A stretch of 64,000 nucleotides of DNA from Palsa-744 sp963702975 (GCA_963702975.1 OY969775.1:62001-126000), one strand, 5' to 3'. Numbered from the stretch's first letter, positions 17,187 to 25,464 are shown. The notes: generated by a model not told the origin, from the letters alone. Program-made: numbers and translations.

Positions 17187-19151
17187 TTATAGCTCGCTCC
17201 GCAAGCGCCCGGCGAACTGCGCGCTCGGCATCGCGCCGAGGTCCCCGCCGCGGTGCGCGCGCACGGACACCGCGCCGTCCGCCTGCTCGCGCTCGCCGAC
17301 GACCAGCATGTATGGGATCTTGCGCAGCTCGGCGTCGCGAATCTTGCGCCCGATCGACTCGCTGCGATCGTCGAGCTCGACGCGGATCTCGTCCCCGCGC
17401 AGGCTGTCTCTGACCGAAGCGCCATAGTCGTTGAAGCGGTCGGAGACGGGCAGCACGATCGCCTGCACGGGCGCGAGCCACAGCGGCAGCTCGCCGGCGT
17501 AGTGCTCGAGCATGATCCCGATGAAGCGCTCGTAGGAGCCGAACAGCGCGCGGTGGATCATCACCGGCGTGTGCTCCTGGTTGTCGGCGCCGGTGTAGGC
17601 GAGCTCGAAGCGCGCGGGCATCGAGTAGTCGAGCTGCACGGTGCCGAGCTGCCAGGAGCGCCCGAGCGAGTCGGTCATGTGCATGTCGATCTTGGGGCCG
17701 TAGAAGGCGCCGTCGCCGGGGTTCAGCTCGTAGGCGAGGCCGAGCTGCTCGAGCGTCTGCGCGAGCTTCTGCTCGGCTCGGTCCCACATCTCGTCGGTGC
17801 CGACGCGCTGCTCGGGGCGCGTGGAGAGCTCGAGGCTGACGTCGAAGTCGAACAGCTTGTAGGTGTCGAACGCCATTTCCAGGCAGCCGCGGACCTCGTC
17901 CTGGACCTGCTCCTCGGTGCAGAAGATGTGGCCGTCGTCCTGCGCGAAGTGGCGCACGCGCAGCAGACCGTGCAGCACGCCGGAGGCCTCGTTGCGGTGC
18001 AGCAGGCCGGGCTCGAAGTAGCGGACGGGCAGGTCGCGGTAGGAGTGGCGGGTGAAGCCGAACAGGTGCGCATGCCCGGGGCAGTTCATGGGCTTGACGC
18101 CCATCTCGCGCTCCTCGACCTGCACGGTGAACATGTTCTGGCGGTACTTGCCCCAGTGCCCGGAGGTCTTCCACAGCTCGGAGTCGTAGATCTGCGGGGT
18201 CTTGACCTCGCTGTAGCCGCGCTCGAGGCACATGCGGCGCGAGAGCGCGACGAGCGCGTTGAACACGCCGGTGCCGGCACCCGTCCAGAAGGCGGCGCCG
18301 GGCGAGACGTCGGAGAAGCTGAACAGCCCGAGCTCGCGCCCGAGCTTGCGGTGGTCGCGCGCCCTGGCCTGCTCGATCCGCTCCAGGTGCTGCTCGAGCT
18401 CGGCCTTTGTGAAGAACGCGGTGCCGTAGATGCGCGTGAGCATCGTCCTGCTGGAGTCCCCGCGCCAGTAGGCGCCGGCGAGCGACTGCAGCTTGAAGGC
18501 GCCGACGGTCTTGGTGCTGGGCGCGTGCGGGCCGCGGCAGAGGTCGGTGAAGGGGCCGTTGGTGTAGAGCGAGACGGTCTGCAGCGGCTCGCGGTGCTGG
18601 CTTTGCTCGGCGGCGGTGACGAGGTCGTCGATCAGCTCGACCTTGTAGTCCTGGCGCTCGGCGAGGAAGCGCTCGCGCGCCTGCGCTACGGGCACGTCCT
18701 GGCGCTCGAAGCGCTCGTCGGCCTTGACGTGGGCGCGCATGCGCTCTTCGATCTTGGGGAAGTCCGCCTCGGAGAGGGCGACTCCGTCGGGGAACTCGAA
18801 GTCGTAGTAGAAGCCGTCGTCGATCGGCGGCCCGATCGAGATCTTGACGCCGGGGTAGAGCTCGATGACGGCGGCGGCGAGCACGTGCGCGGCGTCGTGG
18901 CGGATCAGCTGCAGGGCCTTCGGCCCGTCGTTTTTGGTGAGGATCGCGATGTGCGCCCCGTCGGGAAGTGGGCGCGTGAGGTCGCGCACCTCGGGACCGG
19001 CGCCGTCGTCGCTGTTCGGCTCGGAGGCGAGCTCGACGGCGAGCGCTGCGCGCGCGAGCCCGGGCCCGATCGCGGCGGCGGCATCGGCGCCGGTGGCGCC
19101 GTCGGGCAGCTCGAGCGCGTTGCCGTCGGGAAGTGTGACCGTGACTGGCAT
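17187..19151 (-). CDS. thrS: Threonyl-tRNA synthetase
   Basis: The protein is 654 residues. An N-terminal TGS domain (1-62) precedes the editing domain, with the HxxxH pair in RHDAAHVLA (His85, His89) and later C-R-G-P-H in LCRGPHAPST. The class II catalytic core contains KPMNCPGHAHLF and HRNEASGVLHGLLRVRHFAQDD. The C-terminal anticodon-binding domain starts near 555 (LPLWLAPVQAIVLPVSDRFN). It heads the thrS-infC-rpmI-rplT order common to bacteria. No T-box or other leader is visible upstream. Confidence 0.96.
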   Translation of the reverse strand: MPVTVTLPDGNALELPDGATGADAAAAIGPGLARAALAVELASEPNSDDGAGPEVRDLTRPLPDGAHIAILTKNDGPKALQLIRHDAAHVLAAAVIELYPGVKISIGPPIDDGFYYDFEFPDGVALSEADFPKIEERMRAHVKADERFERQDVPVAQARERFLAERQDYKVELIDDLVTAAEQSQHREPLQTVSLYTNGPFTDLCRGPHAPSTKTVGAFKLQSLAGAYWRGDSSRTMLTRIYGTAFFTKAELEQHLERIEQARARDHRKLGRELGLFSFSDVSPGAAFWTGAGTGVFNALVALSRRMCLERGYSEVKTPQIYDSELWKTSGHWGKYRQNMFTVQVEEREMGVKPMNCPGHAHLFGFTRHSYRDLPVRYFEPGLLHRNEASGVLHGLLRVRHFAQDDGHIFCTEEQVQDEVRGCLEMAFDTYKLFDFDVSLELSTRPEQRVGTDEMWDRAEQKLAQTLEQLGLAYELNPGDGAFYGPKIDMHMTDSLGRSWQLGTVQLDYSMPARFELAYTGADNQEHTPVMIHRALFGSYERFIGIMLEHYAGELPLWLAPVQAIVLPVSDRFNDYGASVRDSLRGDEIRVELDDRSESIGRKIRDAELRKIPYMLVVGEREQADGAVSVRAHRGGDLGAMPSAQFAGRLRSEL

Positions 19152-19271
19152 CTCAGTCGCGCAGGCTACCCGCCGGCGGGGAGACTTTCTTGCGGCGCCG
19201 ATCGGGTGCCCGGGAGCCAGCCGCCGCCTGGGTGCGGCGCGCCGGTGCTGGGCATGTGCGCCGCGCTGATG

Positions 19272-20204
19272 CTAGGCGTGCGCGACGGCGGCCTGCGCTG
19301 GCGCGTCGGGCGCGTGCGCGGCGACGGCGGCGAGCGACCACAGCGCGTCGTCGGCGAGCGCCTCGCGGCGCACCTCGCCGGCGCCGAGCAGCTCGATCAG
19401 CGCGCGCTCGGCGGCGTCGCGATCGGGCGCCTGGTTGTTCTGGGCCATGATCGCGGCCACCTCCTGGGTGACGAGCCCGGCGGGGAACTGGCGCAGCGCG
19501 TCGAGCGCGTGCTCGGCGGGCGGCTGGCGCTCGAGCGTGGGATCGAGGTTGGCGACGAGCACGTCGTAGGCGTCGATCGTCTGAAAGCCGCCGGCCTCGA
19601 GGCGCTGCCCGGCGCTCGAGTGAAAGACGAGCGAGGGCGCGGAGTAGCGCACGGGGCCGTCGGTCTGGCGCGCCTTGCCCTGGAAGTCGGTGGGACCGCC
19701 CTCGGCGCTGCGCGTCTGCTGCTTGTCGTCCTCGTAGGCGGCGAGCGTGTCGGGCGCGTCGATGGCGGCGACGAGCGCGGCGACGTCGAGTCCGTCCACG
19801 CGCGCGAGCGCGTGCGCGATGTCATCGTCCTGGTCGAGCAGCAGCGTGGTGGTGAACCAGGCGAGTTGCAGCGCGCGCAGCACCTCTTCCTCGCGCCCGG
19901 GATGACGCAGGCGCGCGGCGACGATCGCGCGGCAGGCGCGCGAGGTGGCGGTGACGCGCGCGCGGGGCTCCATCAGCAGCGGCATGCCAAAGCGCCTGAA
20001 GTAGCTCTGCTGGCCGATCGTCGAGCGGGTGGGCGTGTAGCCGGCGTCGATGTAGCGCTGCGGATCCTCGGCGAGCCCGATCGTCACCAGGCGCCAGTCG
20101 AGCTGGTCGCGGTAGCGCCAGCGCAGCACGGCGAGCGCGGGGCTGGCCGAGTAGGCGAACGGGCAGCCCGGGTCGGTGAAGTGGGTGACGGTGATGCTGT
20201 TCAC
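19272..20204 (-). CDS. DsbA/FrnE-like thioredoxin-fold oxidoreductase
   Basis: The protein is 310 residues. The N terminus ITVTHFTDPGCPFAYSASPALAVLRWRY matches the DsbA/2-hydroxychromene-carboxylate isomerase superfamily. The usual CxxC is reduced to C-P-F-A (single Cys near residue 14), so disulphide chemistry would be mono-thiol or glutathione/mycothiol-like. A helical insertion covers residues 60-190, and the thioredoxin cis-Pro region is seen at SAPSLVFHSSAG. No signal peptide is visible, so it is probably cytoplasmic. Residues 225-310 form a helical tail of unknown role. A palindrome directly upstream may control it. Confidence 0.75.
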   Translation of the reverse strand: MNSITVTHFTDPGCPFAYSASPALAVLRWRYRDQLDWRLVTIGLAEDPQRYIDAGYTPTRSTIGQQSYFRRFGMPLLMEPRARVTATSRACRAIVAARLRHPGREEEVLRALQLAWFTTTLLLDQDDDIAHALARVDGLDVAALVAAIDAPDTLAAYEDDKQQTRSAEGGPTDFQGKARQTDGPVRYSAPSLVFHSSAGQRLEAGGFQTIDAYDVLVANLDPTLERQPPAEHALDALRQFPAGLVTQEVAAIMAQNNQAPDRDAAERALIELLGAGEVRREALADDALWSLAAVAAHAPDAPAQAAVAHA

Positions 20205-20214
20205 ACGACAATGA

Positions 20215-20226
20215 TTGCACGTGCAA
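20215..20226. promoter_or_regulatory. Palindrome upstream of the DsbA-like gene
   Basis: A perfect 12-bp palindrome (TTGCACGTGCAA) ends 11 bases before the ATG at 20204, and a second inverted repeat (GCATC-T-GATGC) adjoins it at 20227-20237. Position and symmetry fit an operator for a dimeric repressor such as a MarR or TetR protein, which is inference. Confidence 0.4.
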
Positions 20227-20316
20227 GCATCTGATGCGCCCCGGTCGCGACCGCGGGGCGCCGCGTCGCAAACGCAGGGGTTCCGTCCGCGTCCGGCACG
20301 TGTCCAGGCGCAGGAC

Positions 20317-20547
20317 CTACAGGCCGGCTCGCTGCCACAGCTGCCATGCCGGCACGCCGAGCCCGCGCGCGACCTGCATGATGGTGTCGATCGTCATGTT
20401 GTACTCGCCGCGCTCGAGCGCGCCGTAGTAGGAGCGGTCGATGCCGGCCTTCAGCGCGAACGATTCCTGCGTGTGGCCGAGCTCTTTGCGGGTCGCGCGG
20501 AACGCGCGCCCGAGCGCGCGACTCTCTCGAGACTTCTTCGCCGGCAC
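20317..20547 (-). CDS. Small XRE-type helix-turn-helix regulator (copy 1)
   Basis: This protein of 76 residues is almost nothing but one HTH_XRE domain. RALGRAFRATRKELGHTQES leads into FALKAGIDRSYYGALERGEYNM, the recognition-helix region. The GTG at 20547 is chosen because it gives the same length and the same start context as the neighbouring paralogue (VPAKKS versus MPPKKS). A longer reading to 20616 would swallow the shared upstream motif. It follows copy 2 on the same strand after 88 bases. Size and fold resemble restriction-modification controller or prophage regulators. Confidence 0.8.
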   Translation of the reverse strand: MPAKKSRESRALGRAFRATRKELGHTQESFALKAGIDRSYYGALERGEYNMTIDTIMQVARGLGVPAWQLWQRAGL

Positions 20548-20579
20548 ACCGTGGAGCCTGGCCGACGGGGGAGCGCAAT

Positions 20580-20599
20580 TCCACTGCGTATAACTCCAC
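20580..20599 (-). promoter_or_regulatory. Tandem TCCAC motif upstream of XRE copy 1
   Basis: On the plus strand TCCAC occurs at 20580-20584 and 20595-20599, exactly 15 bp apart, about 33 bp before the start codon. The same pair with the same spacing and distance precedes copy 2. Shared layout in front of both paralogues suggests an autoregulatory operator. Confidence 0.5.
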
Positions 20600-20635
20600 C
20601 TGCAATGGCTCTCCAAGTCCGCGCACGGCTCTGCG

Positions 20636-20866
20636 CTATAGCCCGGCTCGCCTCCAGATCTCCGATGGCTGTGCGCCGAGCGCGTGCGCGACGGTGACGA
20701 GCGTGTCGACGGTCATGTTGAACTCGCCGCGCTCCAGGGCGCCGTAGTAGCTGCGATCAATGCCCGCGACGCTGGCGAACCCTTCCTGTGTCAGCCCTCG
20801 TTCGCGGCGGATCGCGCGGATCGCCTCGCCAAGCGCGCGGTTGGCGTCGGACTTCTTGGGTGGCAT
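20636..20866 (-). CDS. Small XRE-type helix-turn-helix regulator (copy 2)
   Basis: This 76-residue protein is a close paralogue of the next gene downstream: RALGEAIRAIRRERGLTQEG, then VAGIDRSYYGALERGEFNM, and both end in RAGL. The two proteins agree at well over half their positions by eye, including the whole recognition helix, so they should read similar DNA. The ATG at 20866 is clear. It diverges from the 81-residue gene at 20947, with a compact 80-bp promoter region between them. Confidence 0.85.
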   Translation of the reverse strand: MPPKKSDANRALGEAIRAIRRERGLTQEGFASVAGIDRSYYGALERGEFNMTVDTLVTVAHALGAQPSEIWRRAGL

Positions 20867-20883
20867 CTACAGATCCTGTCCAA

Positions 20884-20917
20884 TTGACGGGTTATATTCC
20901 ACCATGTAGAGTTCCAC
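20884..20917. promoter_or_regulatory. Divergent promoter with tandem TCCAC motif
   Basis: On the plus strand TTGACG (20884-20889) and TAGAGT (20907-20912) are separated by 17 bases, a good sigma-70-type promoter for the gene at 20947. The TCCAC pair (20898-20902 and 20913-20917, 15 bp apart) overlaps the spacer and -10. A protein bound there would block this promoter and could also control XRE copy 2 on the minus strand. Confidence 0.5.
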
Positions 20918-20946
20918 CGGGTTTAGTTCCCATTCCCCGAGACCCC

Positions 20947-21192
20947 ATGCGCCAGCCATCTTCTCAGACACGCGACACGGCGGCACGATTGGTTGTGATC
21001 GACATCCTCGGGCAGACCCGCGGACGCAGGCGCGCGACGCTCTACCGGCACCTGCGCGGCCAGGACCACGAGACGATCAACGCGGCGATCGCGGGCCTCG
21101 TGCAGGCGGGCGTGCTGACGACCAGCGGCGATCTGCTGATGGCGGCGCCCGCGCTGCTGTGCCTGGAAAGCCTCCAGCTGATCGCCATCTGA
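20947..21192 (+). CDS. Small winged-helix-like protein, function unknown
   Basis: This 81-residue protein starts at the ATG at 20947. The pattern VVIDILGQTRGRRRATLYRHLRGQD followed by INAAIAGLVQAGVLTTSGDLLMAA resembles a winged helix: helix, recognition helix, then a strand-turn wing. There are no metal or ligand motifs. It is divergent from XRE copy 2 and is followed after one base by another small gene, so the two are probably one transcript. No assigned family is recognised. Confidence 0.6.
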   Translation: MRQPSSQTRDTAARLVVIDILGQTRGRRRATLYRHLRGQDHETINAAIAGLVQAGVLTTSGDLLMAAPALLCLESLQLIAI

Positions 21193-21193
21193 C

Positions 21194-21397
21194 GTGCACC
21201 GGCTCGAAGTTACGGTGACGGCCGAGGAGCTGCACGAGCGCATGAGCGCCGCCAGGCGCCAGGGCGTCTCGATGAGCGACCACCTGCGCATGGCGCTCGG
21301 GCTGCGGCCCCTCGGAGACCCGCCGATGTTCCAGGAGAGCAAGCCTCGCGGCCGCCTGCGGCTGGTGCACGACGAGCGTCGCCCGCAGCGGCGCTGA
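21194..21397 (+). CDS. Small hypothetical protein
   Basis: This 67-residue protein starts at a GTG one base after the previous stop. The N-terminal half (RLEVTVTAEELHERMSAARR) is a strand followed by a helix, then SMSDHLRMALGL and a basic tail. The strand-helix-helix order is compatible with a ribbon-helix-helix or CopG-like dimer, but the match is weak. The immediate coupling to the upstream gene suggests a functional pair. Confidence 0.5.
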   Translation: MHRLEVTVTAEELHERMSAARRQGVSMSDHLRMALGLRPLGDPPMFQESKPRGRLRLVHDERRPQRR

Positions 21398-21522
21398 GGC
21401 CCGTCGCGCGGGGGGCCTCGCCACGCGAGCCGCACCATCCCGGGGACGGACGGCGCCCCCGATCGAATGGCGTCAGAAACACGTGATGCGGACAACTGTC
21501 TGAATATGCGAACATCGTGCAT

Positions 21523-21954
21523 ATGACCAACGACGAGCAGCTTTCCATCTCAATCACCCTGTCCCCCGCGCAGATCGACGAGATCGTGCGCGCCGCCACC
21601 CACAGCCGCGCGCCGAGCGTGTCGACGGTGATCGGCGAGGCGCTGCGAACGCCGCTGCGCACGGAGCGCTCGGCCCGCGCTGCGCCGGCGCGGGAGGAGC
21701 AGCAGGCGCGCCCGCCCGGCGGCCACCTGGCGCTTGACGAAAGCGACCCGCGCCTGTCGCGATCGCTGCTGCGCGGGCTGTCGATCCTCACGTGCTTCGG
21801 CCCCGACGGCGGGCCGCGTGGGATCCTCGACCTCGCGCGCATGCTCGACATGAGCCCGAGCACGACCCACCGCTACGCGTACACGCTGGTGGAGCTGGGA
21901 CTGCTCGAGCGCTGCCCGAGGACGCGCAAGTACCGCCTTCCTGGGACCCGATAG
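21523..21954 (+). CDS. IclR-type helix-turn-helix protein lacking effector domain
   Basis: This protein is 143 residues from the ATG at 21523; a GTG two codons upstream is also possible. Residues 1-45 (SISITLSPAQIDEIVRAA) look like a short dimerisation or RHH-like segment. Residues 80-140 match the IclR N-terminal winged helix: RSLLRGLSILTCFGP, then GILDLARMLDMSPSTTHRYAYTLVELGLLER. IclR regulators normally continue for another 170 residues of ligand-binding domain, absent here because a stop follows RKYRLPGTR. It is either a natural single-domain form or a truncated gene. Confidence 0.7.
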   Translation: MTNDEQLSISITLSPAQIDEIVRAATHSRAPSVSTVIGEALRTPLRTERSARAAPAREEQQARPPGGHLALDESDPRLSRSLLRGLSILTCFGPDGGPRGILDLARMLDMSPSTTHRYAYTLVELGLLERCPRTRKYRLPGTR

Positions 21955-22075
21955 CGGCCGGCGCCGGCGCGCACGCGCGCCGTGCCGGCCTGAGCCAGCG
22001 CCTTATGTGGGGATGGCGCGGCGGCAGCAAGATACCAGCAGTTGGCTGTCTGGATCTTGCTACTCGCGAAGTGCG

Positions 22076-22330
22076 ATGTTTCTGATTGTGTCGGCACCCA
22101 CCCAGACAGACCTCGCTCTCGCGGCGACGGTGCGGCGCATGCGGGTCGAGCGCGGTGACACGCAGGAGGACCTTGCACACAGGGCAGGCCTGACGGTGGC
22201 GGCGTTTGCGCGCATCGAGCGCGGCCACGCGAATCCGACGTGGACGACGGTCAGGCGCATCGCAAGCGCCCTGGAGGTCACGCTCGCGGGCCTGGCCGAA
22301 GCGGTCGAACGACACAAGCCTCGGGGCTGA
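22076..22330 (+). CDS. XRE-type helix-turn-helix regulator
   Basis: This 84-residue protein from the ATG at 22076 carries one HTH_XRE domain: LAATVRRMRVERGDTQEDLA, then HRAGLTVAAFARIERGHANP and TTVRRIASALEVTLAGLAEA. The frame is open upstream to 22007, but that segment has no domain character. It belongs to the local group of five tiny regulators and is not closely related to the tandem XRE pair. Its target is unknown. Confidence 0.7.
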   Translation: MFLIVSAPTQTDLALAATVRRMRVERGDTQEDLAHRAGLTVAAFARIERGHANPTWTTVRRIASALEVTLAGLAEAVERHKPRG

Positions 22331-22390
22331 GCCAGCCGCAGGACTGAGCCGGCCGCCGGACCAAGCGCCGAGCGCCGCTGGTTCCGCCGC

Positions 22391-23230
22391 TCACGCGGGC
22401 TCGGGGGTCTCCAGCGCGCGCAGGTGCTCGTCGACGCGGCGCACCCACTCCTCGGATATGTCATCGGCCTGCACCGACAGGCGGGCCTGCACGACCAGCC
22501 CCTCGGGTGCGGGGATGCCGAGGTGCTCGAGCACGCGGTGCACGACCGCGTCGGTGCTCTCGGCGAGCTCCTCGTAGGTGAGCTTCAACGGCTCGTGGCC
22601 GAGCCCGAGGAAGTAGGCGTCCCAGGAGGCGTCGTGCGCGGTGAGCAGGCGCACGAGGTAGTTGATCGCGCGGAAGGAGAACACCAGCTCCCCAGGGCTG
22701 GCGGCCTGCTCGCCGGCCTCGCGCTTCCACGCCTGCGTCTGCACGGCCTTCCACAGCGACACCGCCTGGCGGATCTTGTTCTGGCGCGTGATCTGGATGT
22801 AGCGCAGGCCGGGGAACGCGCGCGCGAGCAGCTCGGGCAGCGGCCGCCCGCCCATCCCTTCGATCCCGCGCAGCAGCTGGGCGAAGTCGCCGAGGTAGCC
22901 CCACATCAGCTTGGCGGCGAAGACGCCGTTGGCGGTGGTCCCCTGCTCGAGCGCCCAGGCGAGGTACTGGTCGTAGGTGTCGGGGTGCCACAGCGGGTTG
23001 GGCTTGGCCATCCCGTCGGGCATCTCGCGGAAGGCGAGGCGCTCGACGATGTTGGCGTGGCGCTCCGGATCGAAGTACTCGTGCGGACGCCGCGGCAGCC
23101 CGGAGCGGCTGAGCGCCTCGAAGTACTCCTCCGGGTGCCCGGCGACGCCGGTCTGGTCGAGCGCGTGGCACAGTAGAGTGCTGCCGCTTCGCGGCGTCGC
23201 GCACACCAGGTAGGAGAGCATCGGCGTCAT
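22391..23230 (-). CDS. Stf0-type sulfotransferase
   Basis: This 279-residue protein is a PAPS-dependent sulfotransferase. The N-terminal 5'-phosphosulphate loop YLVCATPRSGSTLLCHALDQTG is typical of the Stf0 (trehalose 2-sulfotransferase) family. So are HPEEYF, FAAKLMWGYL and the mid-protein RYIQITRQNKIRQAVSLWKA (3'-phosphate-binding region). The ATG at 23230 is used; a second lies at 23221. In mycobacteria Stf0 begins sulpholipid-1 synthesis, and the acceptor here is unknown. It is divergent from a sulfatase with only 44 bp between starts. Confidence 0.85.
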   Translation of the reverse strand: MTPMLSYLVCATPRSGSTLLCHALDQTGVAGHPEEYFEALSRSGLPRRPHEYFDPERHANIVERLAFREMPDGMAKPNPLWHPDTYDQYLAWALEQGTTANGVFAAKLMWGYLGDFAQLLRGIEGMGGRPLPELLARAFPGLRYIQITRQNKIRQAVSLWKAVQTQAWKREAGEQAASPGELVFSFRAINYLVRLLTAHDASWDAYFLGLGHEPLKLTYEELAESTDAVVHRVLEHLGIPAPEGLVVQARLSVQADDISEEWVRRVDEHLRALETPEPA

Positions 23231-23274
23231 CGTCGTGAAATCCGAGCAAAGCACACTGACTTGGTGGACAATAC

Positions 23275-24579
23275 ATGGACGAGCTTCCGAACATCCTGTA
23301 CATGCACTCGCACGACACGGGCCGCTATGTGCAGCCGTACGGCGAGCCGGTGCCGATGCCCAACGTGCAGGCGCTGGCCGACCAGGGCGTGCTCTTCCGC
23401 CAGGCGTTCTGCGCCGCCCCGACGTGCTCGGCCAGCCGCGCGTGCCTGCTGACGGGCCAGTACGGGCAGAGCAACGGGATGCTGGGCCTCGCCCACCGCG
23501 GCTGGTCGCTGCGCGACTATCGCCACCACATCGTCAACGTTCTGCGCGGCGCGGGCTACACCTCGACGCTGATCGGCGAGCAGCACATCTCCAAGGAGCC
23601 GGAGGTGATCGGCTACGACGAGGTGATGAAGGTCCCGACGACGCACGTCGACACGGTCGCGCCGCTGGCGATGGAGGTGCTGCGCCGCAAGCGCGAGCGG
23701 CCGCTGTTCGTGTCGATCGGATTCTTCGAGACGCACCGCGAATTCCTCGGCCCGGGCTCGCTCAGGGACGTCCACTACTCCAAGCCGCCGAACAACCTCC
23801 CCGACACGCCGGAGGTGCGCGCGGACGTGGCGGCGTTCAAGGCGAGCGCGCGCTCGCTGGACCACGGCGTGGGCATGGTGCTCAACCAGCTGGACGCGTC
23901 GGGGCTGTTCGAGAACACGCTGATCATCTACACGACCGACCACGGGATGCCATTCCCGGGCGCGAAGGCGACGCTGTATGACCGTGGCCTGGGCGTGAAC
24001 CTGATCGTGCGCGGGCCCGAGCCGTTCGGCGGCGGGCGCGTGATCGACGCGCTGGTCTCGCACATCGACATCTACCCGACGGTGTGCGAGTACGTGGGGA
24101 TCGAGCGACCGCCGTTCCTGGAAGGAGTGTCGCTGCTGGCGCTGCTGCGCGGTGAGACGACGAGTGTGCGCGAGGAGATCTTCGCGGGCTCGACGTGGCA
24201 CGCGGCGTATGAGCCCCAGCGCGCGATCCGTACCGGGCGGCACAAGCTCATCCGCCGCTGGGGCGAGCGCCGCACGCCGGTGCTGGCGAACACCGACGAC
24301 GGTCCCAGCAAGGACCTGCTGCTGGCGGCGGGCTGGGCCGAGCGGGAGATCCCCAAAGAACAGCTGTACGACCTGGTGTATGACCCGAATGAGGCCAACA
24401 ACCTGCTCGACGACCCCGCGTACGCGGGCGTTCTGGCGGACCTGCGCGCGCGCCTGGAGCAGTGGATGCGCGACACAAAGGACCCGCTGCTGGACGGCCA
24501 CGTCGACCCGCCGCCGGGCGTGGAGATCAACCTGCCCGACCAGCTGTCGGCGACGGAACCGACGATCCGCATCGAGTAA
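23275..24579 (+). CDS. Type I sulfatase (formylglycine-dependent)
   Basis: This 434-residue enzyme of the alkaline-phosphatase superfamily hydrolyses sulphate esters or sulphamates. The sulfatase signature C-x-A-S-R is CSASRACLLTGQY, with Cys51 the residue oxidised to formylglycine by a separate maturase not seen in the window. Metal and active-site blocks include GEQHISKEPEV and TLIIYTTDHGMPFPGAK. The overall pattern is closest to N-sulphoglucosamine sulphohydrolase-like sulfatases. No signal peptide is visible, suggesting a cytoplasmic protein. It is divergent from the sulfotransferase, pointing to turnover of one sulphated compound. Confidence 0.88.
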   Translation: MDELPNILYMHSHDTGRYVQPYGEPVPMPNVQALADQGVLFRQAFCAAPTCSASRACLLTGQYGQSNGMLGLAHRGWSLRDYRHHIVNVLRGAGYTSTLIGEQHISKEPEVIGYDEVMKVPTTHVDTVAPLAMEVLRRKRERPLFVSIGFFETHREFLGPGSLRDVHYSKPPNNLPDTPEVRADVAAFKASARSLDHGVGMVLNQLDASGLFENTLIIYTTDHGMPFPGAKATLYDRGLGVNLIVRGPEPFGGGRVIDALVSHIDIYPTVCEYVGIERPPFLEGVSLLALLRGETTSVREEIFAGSTWHAAYEPQRAIRTGRHKLIRRWGERRTPVLANTDDGPSKDLLLAAGWAEREIPKEQLYDLVYDPNEANNLLDDPAYAGVLADLRARLEQWMRDTKDPLLDGHVDPPPGVEINLPDQLSATEPTIRIE

Positions 24580-24648
24580 CGGCCCAGCAACAGGGTCCAC
24601 GGCTCGCAACCCGAGCCACCGGTCCCCACCGAGCGGGCGCTGCGCCGC

Positions 24649-25464
24649 TCAGCGCAGGCGCCGGCGCAGGAAGTCCACGAGCGCGGCGCTGGTGCACTCG
24701 GGCTCGTCGTCCCACACGAAGTGCCCGGCGCCGTCGAGCACGACGAGCTCGGAGTCGGGCAGCTCATCGTGGAAGCGCTGCGCCATGGCGACCCCCGCGA
24801 AGCGGTCCTCCCTCCCCCACACGATCAGCGCAGGCACTCCCAGCGCGGCGACGCGGCCCTCGTAGGGCAGCAGCTTGTCGAACTCGCCCGAGCGATAGAG
24901 CTCGAGCTGCGCGAGGCGGCGAGTGTCGTCGGCGAACGCCTTCCAGTACTCCTCGATCGCGTCCTCGCCCATGCCGCTGGAGACCGCGCCCATGGCGGCG
25001 GCGAAGCCCTCGCGCGTGTACGCGCGGATCAGCTTCTCACCCTCCTCGGGGGTGCGCATCACGTTGGCGAGGTCGTGCCAGCGGCGGTCGGCGAAGAAGC
25101 CGCCGTCTGATATCACCAACGCGCTGGCGGCGCCGGGGTGATCGCACGCCCAGCACAGCCCGATCGGCACGCCCCAGTCGTGTGTGACGAGTGCCACGGG
25201 GCCGAGCTCGAGCTCGCGCACGAAGCGGTCGAGCGCCTCGATGTGGTGCTCCCATGTTCCGGAGCCCGCCCCACCCGGCTCGGAGTCGCCGTATCCGGGC
25301 AGGTCGGGGGCGAGCGCCCGAAAGCCGGCGCCGGCGAGCGCGGGCAGCGCGTTGTGCCACATGTAGGAGGACTCGGGGTAGCCGTGCACGAGCACCACCG
25401 GTGGGTCGTCCGCGTCCCCCGCCTCCCGGTATGCCAGTCCTGCAGCCCGCGCCTGAGCACTCAC
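24649..25464 (-). CDS. Alpha/beta hydrolase, haloalkane dehalogenase/epoxide hydrolase-like
   Basis: This 271-residue protein uses a GTG start at 25464; a longer reading to 25494 is possible. The oxyanion-hole motif is HGYPESSYMW and the nucleophile is an aspartate in VALVTHDWGVPIG (Asp96), not serine. The C-terminal acid and base are suggested by WGREDRF and DGAGHFVWDD. Asp in H-D-W-G marks both haloalkane dehalogenases and epoxide hydrolases. HGYPESS leans to epoxide hydrolase, so the substrate is open. Confidence 0.8.
   Translation of the reverse strand: MSAQARAAGLAYREAGDADDPPVVLVHGYPESSYMWHNALPALAGAGFRALAPDLPGYGDSEPGGAGSGTWEHHIEALDRFVRELELGPVALVTHDWGVPIGLCWACDHPGAASALVISDGGFFADRRWHDLANVMRTPEEGEKLIRAYTREGFAAAMGAVSSGMGEDAIEEYWKAFADDTRRLAQLELYRSGEFDKLLPYEGRVAALGVPALIVWGREDRFAGVAMAQRFHDELPDSELVVLDGAGHFVWDDEPECTSAALVDFLRRRLR

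Noticed and set aside
17186..17191. TATAAT on the minus strand before infC
   Set aside because: It overlaps the thrS stop codon and no matching -35 is found at 16-19 bp, so I do not list it as a promoter.
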